A stretch of DNA of 25,145 nt from Mucilaginibacter sp. UBA5151 (GTDB lineage: Bacteria; Bacteroidota; Bacteroidia; Sphingobacteriales; Sphingobacteriaceae), in assembly GCA_002413785.1 (NCBI GenBank), contig DHXR01000024.1, forward strand, positions 243,586 through 268,730, given 5' to 3'. The notes beneath the pieces are model-generated. The model ran no database searches, was not told the DNA's origin, and saw only the letters and a program-made list of their open reading frames with translations. Within the stretch, counting starts at the first letter, position 1, and each line of letters opens with the position of its first letter. The position numbers and the translations under genes are program-made. Shown here piece by piece: positions 13,747 to 19,918 of this stretch.

Positions 13747-14550
13747 ATGAATATTATCCAGCTTGTCATCCTCGCAATAATTGAAGGACTGACTGAATTT
13801 TTGCCGGTTTCATCAACCGGGCACATGGTTATCACCAGCTCATTAATGGGTATCAGTACTGATGAATTTGTAAAACTTTTCGAGATTGTTATCCAGTTAG
13901 GCGCCATACTTGCCGTAGTGGTGCTTTACTTTAAGCGCTTTGTCCGTTCGGTTGATTTTTATGTGAAGCTGGTTATTGGCGTATTACCTGCCGTAGTTTT
14001 TGGTCTGTTACTTAAGAAACATATCGATAAATTACTGGAAAGCCCGCTGGTAGTAGCCATAGCATTTGTAGTCGGTGGTGTCATCCTGCTTTTTGTTGAT
14101 GACTGGTTCAACAAACCAAAGGTTAACGAAGAAAAAGATATAAATCATATTACTGCGCTGAAAATTGGTTTTTTTCAATGTTTAGCGATGGTTCCCGGCG
14201 TATCGCGTTCAGCTGCTTCTATAGTGGGCGGGATGTCGCAAAAACTGAGCCGCACTGCTGCTGCGGAGTTTTCATTCTTCCTTGCGGTGCCAACCATGTT
14301 TGGTGCAACCTTAAAAGATCTTTGGGATTTTCATAAACATAATACGCTTACCGGCCCCGAACTGAACCATGATATTAAATACCTGCTTATCGGCAGTGTG
14401 ATCGCTTTTATTGTCGCCTTACTGGCCATTAAAAGCTTTATTACTTTTTTGGAAAAGAAAGGCTTTAAGCTGTTTGGTTATTACCGTATCGTAGCCGGGA
14501 TCGCAATTATTGTGTTGTATTTTACAACCAATGCGCTGCATAATGCCTAA
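13747..14550 (+). CDS. uppP: Undecaprenyl-diphosphate phosphatase UppP
   Basis: This 267-residue integral membrane protein has about eight helices. The two signature motifs of the UppP/BacA family are intact: 'EGLTEFLPVSSTGHM' (residues 13-27, with the catalytic Glu and His region) and 'PGVSRSAASIVGG' (about 153-165, Arg in the active site). The enzyme removes one phosphate from undecaprenyl diphosphate at the membrane and recycles the carrier for peptidoglycan and other glycans; it also gives bacitracin tolerance. It lies third in the ftsX - DUF3098 - uppP series. Length and motifs are normal. Confidence 0.96.
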   Translation: MNIIQLVILAIIEGLTEFLPVSSTGHMVITSSLMGISTDEFVKLFEIVIQLGAILAVVVLYFKRFVRSVDFYVKLVIGVLPAVVFGLLLKKHIDKLLESPLVVAIAFVVGGVILLFVDDWFNKPKVNEEKDINHITALKIGFFQCLAMVPGVSRSAASIVGGMSQKLSRTAAAEFSFFLAVPTMFGATLKDLWDFHKHNTLTGPELNHDIKYLLIGSVIAFIVALLAIKSFITFLEKKGFKLFGYYRIVAGIAIIVLYFTTNALHNA

Positions 14551-14785
14551 GCCTCCTAATACTATTTTGTCTGAACCATGATTCATAGGATTTTTCACTG
14601 TGGTTTGTTTTTATCGGTGTTCAAGAATGCTTCGCAGTTGAAGGGATGACAGGATTAAACCGATGTAAAAAACGGATCAGGTTGAATTAATAATTTATTG
14701 TCCTTTGGTATTTGTTTTTTAATTGGGATTATTGCATCATTGGTTTAAACAAGCAGATTGCCACTAAACCAATGACGAATGACCA
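14551..14785 (+). other. Gap with degenerate intergenic element and heptad array
   Basis: The sequence around 14570-14600 (CTGAACCATGATTCATAGGA) and 14638-14665 resembles the dispersed 'GGATT'-type intergenic repeats common in Bacteroidota, here only as a remnant. The end, 14768-14795, is a heptad array ACCAATG, ACGAATG, ACCAATG, ACTAAAA; the ATG of the third unit is the nth start codon. No small gene is visible. Confidence 0.55.
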
Positions 14786-15544
14786 ATGACTAAAAAGGAC
14801 CGCTACAAACATTTTGTTGAGTATTTTTCCAAACACAAGCCGGATGCTGTTACCGAATTGCATTATAGCAACCCTTATGAGTTATTGGTAGCGGTTATTC
14901 TTTCGGCTCAATGTACCGATAAGCGCATCAATCAGGTTACGCCGGCATTATTTGAGCGTTTCCCTACCCCGGGCGCTTTGGCGGCTTCAACACCGGAGGA
15001 GGTTTTTAATTATATCCGCAGTGTTAGTTATCCTAATAATAAGGCCAAACATTTGGTGGGTATGGCAAAGATGCTGGTTGAACTTTTTAATGGCGAGGTG
15101 CCATCCGGCTTAGAGTACCTGCAAAAGCTGCCGGGCGTTGGCCGTAAAACTGCAAATGTTATTGCGTCGGTGGTATTTGATGAACAGGCTATCGCTGTTG
15201 ATACCCATGTTTTCCGGGTCGCAAACCGCATCGGCTTAACCACCAGTGCCCGCACGCCCCTGGCGGTGGAAAAGCAACTGATGAAAAACCTTCCAAAAGA
15301 CGTTCCCGGCATAGCGCATCACTGGCTCATATTGCATGGGCGCTACATTTGTGTTGCCCGTAACCCCAAATGCGAAATTTGCCCCATCAGCTGGTTCTGC
15401 AAATATTATGAGCAAAGCCAGACAGAATCTGCGTTAAAAAAAGCTGAGGCCTTAAAAGTTAAAAAAGTAAAAGAACAGAAAAAGAAGAATGCTTTAAATA
15501 AGATCAGCAGGGAGCTAAAGAAGCGGAGTGTTGATGAGGGTTAA
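14786..15544 (+). CDS. nth: Endonuclease III
   Basis: This 252-residue base-excision repair glycosylase/AP lyase acts on oxidised pyrimidines. The helix-hairpin-helix 'LPGVGRKTANVI' carries the catalytic Lys, and 'AVDTHVFRVANRIGL' carries the catalytic Asp, together the HhH-GPD core. A C-terminal [4Fe-4S] loop with spacing C-x6-C-x2-C-x5-C ('CVARNPKC..C.....C') is complete. Beyond the family's usual length of about 210-220 residues there is a highly basic tail ('KKAEALKVKKVKEQKKK' and on to the end), probably a DNA-binding extension. The start codon lies in a heptad array, and the reading frame is supported by the immediately following conserved 'YKHFVEYF'. Confidence 0.95.
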   Translation: MTKKDRYKHFVEYFSKHKPDAVTELHYSNPYELLVAVILSAQCTDKRINQVTPALFERFPTPGALAASTPEEVFNYIRSVSYPNNKAKHLVGMAKMLVELFNGEVPSGLEYLQKLPGVGRKTANVIASVVFDEQAIAVDTHVFRVANRIGLTTSARTPLAVEKQLMKNLPKDVPGIAHHWLILHGRYICVARNPKCEICPISWFCKYYEQSQTESALKKAEALKVKKVKEQKKKNALNKISRELKKRSVDEG

Positions 15545-15712
15545 GTGTGTGGTTGGCCAGGTTGATTATGTGAGTACTTTGTTTTTTATTTTAAGTTTTT
15601 TACTCCTAACTTAACCAACTGAATAAACCATTCACACAATCAACTAAATAATTACTAAAAATATTAGTATTTTACAATAATATGTTTTACATTTGTTTTC
15701 ACAATTATTAAA
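15545..15712 (+). promoter_or_regulatory. recA upstream region
   Basis: TACATTTG at 15688-15695 fits the -7 consensus, 17 nt before the recA ATG; a matching -33 TTTG is not evident at the usual distance. Upstream, GTTGATTATGTGAG (15561-15574) is nearly the reverse complement of the TTCACACAATCAAC stretch near 15631-15644, another inverted pair of degenerate words. I see no obvious LexA-type box. Confidence 0.5.
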
Positions 15713-16720
15713 ATGATCAACGCAGATAAATTAAAGGCATTACAGCTTACATTGGATAAGCTGGAAAAATCTTATGGAAAAGGCACCGTCATGAAACTGG
15801 GTGATGCCGCTATTGAGGCTACCGAAGTAATATCAACAGGTTCAATTGGTTTGGATATAGCTTTGGGTGTCGGTGGATTGCCAAAAGGAAGGGTGATTGA
15901 AATATACGGTCCTGAGTCATCCGGTAAAACTACGCTGGCCATACATGCCATTGCCGAATCGCAAAAAAAGGGCGGTATAGCAGCCTTTATTGACGCGGAA
16001 CATGCCTTCGACCGTTTTTACGCCAAAAAATTAGGTGTTGATGTTGAGAATTTACTGATCTCGCAGCCCGATAACGGCGAACAAGCCCTTGAGATTGCCG
16101 ATAACCTGATCCGTTCAGGCGCTATTGATATTTTAGTAATTGACTCCGTTGCAGCCCTTGTGCCAAGAGCTGAAATAGAAGGCGAAATGGGCGACTCGAA
16201 AATGGGTTTACAGGCACGTTTAATGTCGCAGGCTTTGCGTAAGCTAACCGGTACTATCAGTAAAACAGGCTGCTGCTGTATATTTATCAACCAGTTGCGC
16301 GAGAAAATAGGCGTGATGTTTGGTAATCCCGAAACCACCACCGGCGGTAATGCGCTTAAATTTTATGCTTCAGTACGTTTGGATGTACGCCGGATCTCTC
16401 AAATTAAAGATACCGATGAGGTATCAGGTAACCGCGTTAAGGTAAAAATTGTAAAGAACAAAGTAGCGCCGCCTTTCCGTATCGCTGAATTTGATATTAT
16501 GTTTGGCGAAGGAATCTCCAAAGCAGGTGAGATCATCGACCTGGGTGTGGAACATAACATCATTAAAAAGGCAGGTTCATGGTTCAGCTATGGCGATACC
16601 CGCCTGGGCCAGGGTCGTGATGCTGTTAAACAACTGATACAGGATAACCCCGAACTGATGGATGAACTGGAAGCCAAAATAAAAGCAACCGTAACCGGAG
16701 AGCATCTGGCGGAGGTGTAA
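15713..16720 (+). CDS. recA: Recombinase RecA
   Basis: This 335-residue protein is the standard homologous-recombination ATPase. It shows Walker A 'GPESSGKTT' (66-74), 'AFIDAEHAFD' with the catalytic region, Walker B 'ILVIDSVAAL', the L1/L2 DNA-binding loops ('EIEGEMGDSKMGLQAR', 'MFGNPETTTGGNALKFYASVRLD') and 'KNKVAPPF'. It is full length with a short C-terminal tail ending 'HLAEV'. It sits alone, between nth and clpS, with its own -7 box and a terminator hairpin 91 nt beyond the stop. Three adjacent Cys ('GCCCIFINQLR') precede the conserved 'INQLR' motif, a mild oddity. Confidence 0.98.
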   Translation: MINADKLKALQLTLDKLEKSYGKGTVMKLGDAAIEATEVISTGSIGLDIALGVGGLPKGRVIEIYGPESSGKTTLAIHAIAESQKKGGIAAFIDAEHAFDRFYAKKLGVDVENLLISQPDNGEQALEIADNLIRSGAIDILVIDSVAALVPRAEIEGEMGDSKMGLQARLMSQALRKLTGTISKTGCCCIFINQLREKIGVMFGNPETTTGGNALKFYASVRLDVRRISQIKDTDEVSGNRVKVKIVKNKVAPPFRIAEFDIMFGEGISKAGEIIDLGVEHNIIKKAGSWFSYGDTRLGQGRDAVKQLIQDNPELMDELEAKIKATVTGEHLAEV

Positions 16721-16724
16721 TTGG

Positions 16725-16803
16725 GATTTCACTGATATTGGGGTGATTACACCGATTTTTGAAGAATTGATTTCACCGATTTTGAAAGTGCGATTTCACA
16801 GAT
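16725..16803 (+). repeat. Four imperfect GATTTCACcGAT repeats after recA
   Basis: The 12-mer GATTTCACCGAT recurs as GATTTCACTGAT (16725), GATTACACCGAT (16745), GATTTCACCGAT (16769) and GATTTCACAGAT (16792), spaced 20, 24 and 23 nt. It lies between the recA stop and its terminator. The function is unknown; it resembles dispersed Bacteroidota intergenic repeats. Confidence 0.75.
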
Positions 16804-16810
16804 ATATAAG

Positions 16811-16835
16811 AGCCTTCCGTTTGGGAGGCTTTTTT
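16811..16835 (+). terminator. Terminator of recA
   Basis: AGCCTTCC (16811-16818) pairs with GGGAGGCT (16823-16830), one G-U pair, GTTT loop, then a T run to 16835. A second GC-rich inverted repeat, GTGTGCCC (16839) with GGGCGCACAC (16851-16860), follows directly and may act as an extra stop or protect the 3' end. Confidence 0.88.
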
Positions 16836-16952
16836 GTTGTGTGCCCTGCCGGGCGCACACTATAGGTTGGAAGTGACAAACGCGCCTTGATTGTTGGAAG
16901 CACTCGGTTAAACTTCATGCCTGAATGTTTTAGTTGTTATGGTTATGAACAG

Positions 16953-16985
16953 TTTTTGAAAAAACAGGTTTTTTGAGTAAATTTG
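16953..16985 (+). promoter_or_regulatory. Near-consensus Bacteroidota promoter of clpS
   Basis: TTTTTG (16953-16958), exactly 19 nt, then TAAATTTG (16978-16985) is a textbook TTTG-N19-TAnnTTTG arrangement. The ATG at 16995 begins 9 nt after the box, so the transcript would be leaderless or nearly so. The promoter covers the TTG codon at 16983, which rules that codon out as the start. Confidence 0.75.
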
Positions 16986-16994
16986 CCGTTACGT

Positions 16995-17276
16995 ATGCCA
17001 ACTGAAGTACAGGAAGAAACCTTTACACTCGAAGATCTGCTGGTGGGGCTAAAAGAACTGCACCGCCTTATTTTATGGAATGATGACTTCAATACTTTCG
17101 ATCATGTAATATTTTGCATGATGAAGTACCTTGATTATACAGAAAACCAGGCCGAAAAAATTGCCTGGAAAGTACATAACGGAGGCAAATGCGCCATACT
17201 GGAAGGTTCGTTTACCGAAGTGGAAGTTTACCGCAAAATCCTGCAACAGGAGGGCTTAACGGTGAGTGTGGAGTAA
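16995..17276 (+). CDS. clpS: ATP-dependent Clp protease adaptor ClpS
   Basis: This 93-residue adaptor delivers N-degron substrates to ClpAP. The ClpS core is clear: 'LHRLILWNDDFNTFDHVIFCMMKYLDYTENQAEKIAWKVHNGGKCAILEGSFTEVE'-type segments including the 'NDDxNTF' loop that binds the N-terminal residue and the 'VHnxGxa' strand. I used ATG 16995 because the upstream in-frame TTG lies in the promoter. It is convergent with ilvE, with an inverted heptad hairpin between them. clpA is not in the window. Confidence 0.92.
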   Translation: MPTEVQEETFTLEDLLVGLKELHRLILWNDDFNTFDHVIFCMMKYLDYTENQAEKIAWKVHNGGKCAILEGSFTEVEVYRKILQQEGLTVSVE

Positions 17277-17282
17277 AGCATT

Positions 17283-17338
17283 GTGAATGGTAAGCGGTGA
17301 GTAGTTTTGCGATTGACTACTCACCATTCACAACTCAC
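17283..17338. repeat. Inverted heptad arrays between clpS and ilvE
   Basis: Left arm GTGAATG, GTAAGCG, GTGAGTA (17283-17303) plus GT; right arm ACTACTC, ACCATTC, ACAACTC (17316-17336) plus AC. The arms match at 18 of 23 positions as reverse complements with a 10-nt loop. Lying between two convergent genes, it may work as a two-way terminator, though without strong T runs. Confidence 0.82.
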
Positions 17339-17342
17339 ATAT

Positions 17343-18407
17343 CTAAACTAAATAATTCCAGCCATGCGTATCGGCAACCCGGCCGTACTTAATGGCATCC
17401 AGTTCCCTTAATACTTTCTGCGAAAATTCACGCTCTTTGGGGTCAATTAAGAAATATTCTTCACCATCATGGCTTATGGAACCTACAGGTGCTATAGTGG
17501 CTGCAGTGCCTGCACCAAAAGCATCCGTCAGTTTGCCATTCTTAGCGCCCTCTAAAATTTCAGCAACCGATACACGGCGTTCTTCAACCGGCATACCCCA
17601 TTCGCGGGCAAGGGTTAAAACTGTGTCGCGGGTAACGCCCTCTAAAATAGTATCCCGGGTTGACGGGGTGATCAATGTGCCGTCCAGCACAAACATCACA
17701 TTGGCGGCGCCCATTTCTTCAACATAACGATGTTCTTTGGCATCTGTCCAGATCAACTGGTCAAAACCTTCTTCGGTGGCTTTGCGGGCGGGCAGCATAG
17801 CGCCACCATAGTTACCGGCAGATTTAGCGAAGCCCATACCGCCTTCGGCAGCGCGGGTATAATAGGTTTCTATCTTTACCCTTAATGTTTTTGAAAAATA
17901 GGGTCCCACAGGACCAATCAAAACCATGTATTTATAAGTTTCGGAAGGCTGCACGCCCAGGTACGCGTCTGTAGCAAACATAAACGGCCTGATGTATAAT
18001 GAATGGTTCGGTTTTGAAGGTATCCATTCACGGTCAATATCAACCACCGCGGCAATACTTTGTAAAAATATTTCTTCGGGGAGTGCAGGCATGCATAAAC
18101 GCGCAGCCGATTTATTAAAACGTGCCGCATTTTTTTCAGGACGGAAAACAGAAACCTGCCCGTCGGCATGTTTGTAAGCCTTTATCCCTTCAAAAAATGC
18201 CTGGCCGTAGTGCAATGCAGCGATAGCCGGGCTCAAACCAATTTCACCATAAGGGACGACCTGAAAATTTTTCCATTCGCCATTTGCATAATCAGCCAAA
18301 AACATGTGGTCCGAAAATGTTTTACCAAATTGCAGGTTGTTAAAATCCGTTTCGTTTAAACGGGAATGTTGGGTTTTTGTGATCTTGATGTCCAGCGTCT
18401 CAGTCAT
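17343..18407 (-). CDS. ilvE: Branched-chain amino acid aminotransferase
   Basis: This 354-residue fold-type IV PLP enzyme catalyses the last step of leucine, isoleucine and valine synthesis (and the first of their breakdown). 'ALHYGQAFFEGIKAYKHADGQVSVFRPEKNAARF' and 'IRPFMFATDAYLGVQPS' are substrate-side motifs of the class II eukaryote-like BCAT group. The PLP lysine is in 'FAKSAGNYGG' (near residue 195), and 'YVEEMGAANVMFV' and 'GAGTAATIAPVGSI' complete the cofactor pocket. The length is normal. It stands alone, convergent with clpS; the leader upstream (18408-18480) holds heptads in the same style as other gaps. Confidence 0.95.
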   Translation of the reverse strand: MTETLDIKITKTQHSRLNETDFNNLQFGKTFSDHMFLADYANGEWKNFQVVPYGEIGLSPAIAALHYGQAFFEGIKAYKHADGQVSVFRPEKNAARFNKSAARLCMPALPEEIFLQSIAAVVDIDREWIPSKPNHSLYIRPFMFATDAYLGVQPSETYKYMVLIGPVGPYFSKTLRVKIETYYTRAAEGGMGFAKSAGNYGGAMLPARKATEEGFDQLIWTDAKEHRYVEEMGAANVMFVLDGTLITPSTRDTILEGVTRDTVLTLAREWGMPVEERRVSVAEILEGAKNGKLTDAFGAGTAATIAPVGSISHDGEEYFLIDPKEREFSQKVLRELDAIKYGRVADTHGWNYLV

Positions 18408-18598
18408 GGCCTTTCTGTATTAAAATTCTAAAAATGGCAATTTAGTAATTTTTTTGTTCATAGTTAATGGTTAAAGTTGAAAATTTCTGTTCTCTGTTAA
18501 AGTCGCCTTCGGGAGTTAACAGCCAAAGCTTTGTGCTTTTTGGTATTCATTAAGCAATATATTTTGTAAATTTGTTGTACAAATGGCACATTAAGAAT
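18408..18598. promoter_or_regulatory. Divergent gap between ilvE and the PIN toxin pair
   Basis: 18456-18476 is a heptad array (GTTCATA, GTTAATG, GTTAAAG). CTGTTAA (18494-18500) and TTAACAG (18516-18522) enclose CC-TTCG-GG, a hairpin with a UUCG tetraloop. TAAATTTG (18567-18574) is a consensus -7 box for the plus-strand toxin operon, 24 nt before its ATG; TTTTTG at 18537-18542 is a possible but widely spaced -33. A T-box leader for ilvE was sought and not found. Confidence 0.5.
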
Positions 18599-18829
18599 AT
18601 GAACAAAAAAAACATCGAAACATTCAATAAGTCGCGACCATTATTTTCCGGGCTTAAATCATATTCTGTTGATGAAATATTAGCAGCCGGTGGTACTACG
18701 GCCTTCGCTAATAAGATGGGAAAAAATCCACAGAATATCATAAAACGGTTAGAGAAATTGCCTAAAGATGCTTTCCTCACAGACGAAGAGGTTGAAACAG
18801 CGTTAAAGATGTTGAAAGAAAGTAAATGA
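18599..18829 (+). CDS. Putative antitoxin paired with a PIN toxin
   Basis: This 76-residue, Lys/Glu-rich protein has a helix-turn-helix-like middle ('VDEILAAGGTTAFANKMGKNPQNIIKRLEKL', split here by its Gly-Gly turn). I do not recognise a named antitoxin family. The gene ends with ATGA overlap on the PIN-domain gene, the usual antitoxin-then-toxin arrangement, and has its own -7 box. ATG 18599 was chosen because an in-frame TTG at 18572 lies inside the promoter box. A DNA-binding antitoxin role is inference from position and size. Confidence 0.72.
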   Translation: MNKKNIETFNKSRPLFSGLKSYSVDEILAAGGTTAFANKMGKNPQNIIKRLEKLPKDAFLTDEEVETALKMLKESK

Positions 18830-19278
18830 ATCTTTTATTCGACACCAATATTCTGTTGAATCTCGGCAAAGGTACCCGGGCTCAACAAATCTTAAAAATC
18901 ATTAATCCTGATAATAAGAAGATTTTCGCATCGGTTGCGACTATGGGCGAATTAAAATCTCTTGTACTTCAAAATAATTGGGGAGCAAGCCGATTACAAG
19001 CGCTCGATGAACTATTAGAAGATATAGTTGTAGTGGACATTAATGAAAACATGGCGGGTACCTATGCCGAAATAGATGCCTATTCACAACGGCGCAATCC
19101 CCGCATAGCCGATTATCCTTTTGCCACCCCACGAAACATGGGTAAAAATGATTTATGGATTGCAGCAACAGCAGCATTACTTGGGTTGAAACTTGTAACT
19201 ACCGATGCCGATTTTAATCACTTGCAAAATGCATTTATAGAAATACAATTTATAAAGCCGGAATTATTGAAAGTTTGA
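18826..19278 (+). CDS. PIN-domain ribonuclease (VapC-like toxin)
   Basis: This 150-residue PIN-domain protein has 'NLLFDTNILL' at the N-terminus (Asp6), 'TMGELKSL' (Glu42), 'GKNDLWIAATAALLGLKLVTTDADF' (Asp109, Asp127/129), i.e. the acidic metal-binding quartet of VapC-type RNases. Such toxins cut tRNA or rRNA when the antitoxin is lost. Its ATG overlaps the stop of the preceding small gene by 4 nt (ATGA), so the two are translationally coupled. It lies between ilvE and a uspA gene, with no mobility gene near. Confidence 0.88.
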   Translation: MNLLFDTNILLNLGKGTRAQQILKIINPDNKKIFASVATMGELKSLVLQNNWGASRLQALDELLEDIVVVDINENMAGTYAEIDAYSQRRNPRIADYPFATPRNMGKNDLWIAATAALLGLKLVTTDADFNHLQNAFIEIQFIKPELLKV

Positions 19279-19378
19279 TAAATGCTTGTCTTTAAGCATT
19301 TGGAATGTAAAATTTATCTATACAAAACCATATCGCGTACAACTTGTTATTATCTTTATAAATAAATCTTTTACAATC

Positions 19379-19852
19379 ATGATGATCCAAAAAATACTTA
19401 TCGCAATTGACGACAGCGCTTATGCTGAACATGCCGCAGAATATGGTTTCGATATTGCACGCAAGTTTAATGCAGCCGTTGGCCTTGTAAATATTGTTGA
19501 ACCAGCCATGATGCCGCAAATGGCTTCGAGTGCCGACCCGATAATGGGAATGCCTATGCAGGGAACCGGACTTGAAGAGATGGAATTGCTGGACATTCAA
19601 AAAAATCAATCAGAAACAATAGTTGAACGCGCGATAAAAAAATTTGCCAGGGATATGAAAGTAACCCATTTTTCTGAATATGGCTCAACCGCCGATGGCA
19701 TTGTAAAATGCAGCAAAGAATTTAAAGCCGACCTTGTAGTAATAGGCACCCATAACCGAACCGGTATAGACCGCCTGCTTATGGGAAGCGTTGCCGAACA
19801 TGTGGTGCGCCATTCGGAAGTACCTGTATTGGTGGTGCCAATGAGTTCATAG
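19379..19852 (+). CDS. Universal stress protein UspA family
   Basis: This 157-residue single-domain UspA protein begins 'MMIQKILIAIDDSAYAEHAAEYG' in pattern: strand, Asp-Asp-Ser loop, helix. The nucleotide-binding signature G-2x-G-9x-G(S/T) reads 'GTHNRTGIDRLLMGS', so the second Gly is Asn here. A Met-rich insertion ('MMPQMASSADPIMGMPM', about 40-57) precedes helix 2. The frame is open further upstream to 19286, but those codons are AT-rich and non-family, so I chose the ATG pair at 19379/19382. Usp proteins bind ATP or regulate under stress; the exact role is unknown. The last codons run into a heptad array. Confidence 0.9.
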   Translation: MMIQKILIAIDDSAYAEHAAEYGFDIARKFNAAVGLVNIVEPAMMPQMASSADPIMGMPMQGTGLEEMELLDIQKNQSETIVERAIKKFARDMKVTHFSEYGSTADGIVKCSKEFKADLVVIGTHNRTGIDRLLMGSVAEHVVRHSEVPVLVVPMSS

Positions 19853-19915
19853 TTGATAGTTCATGGTTCATAGCATGACATTTCTACCATGAACTATGAT
19901 CCATGAACCATGAAC
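19845..19915. repeat. Inverted heptad arrays between uspA and serB-like gene
   Basis: Left: GTTCATA, GTTGATA, GTTCATG, GTTCATA (19845-19872). Right: CATGAAC, TATGATC, CATGAAC, CATGAAC (19888-19915). As reverse complements the arms agree at about 22 of 28 positions with a 15-nt loop. The first unit includes the last sense codon of the uspA gene and most of its stop codon. Confidence 0.85.
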
Positions 19916-19918
19916 CAA

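Noticed and set aside
15545..15712. SOS box in front of recA
   Set aside because: No convincing LexA-type palindrome was found; only a -7 box and degenerate inverted words are visible.
18408..18522. T-box or leader-peptide attenuator for ilvE
   Set aside because: No T-box sequence, no branched-chain codon run and no terminator/antiterminator pair was visible in the leader.
19286..19378. N-terminal extension of the UspA protein
   Set aside because: The extra codons are AT-rich and unrelated to the family; the Usp domain begins at the ATG pair 19379/19382.
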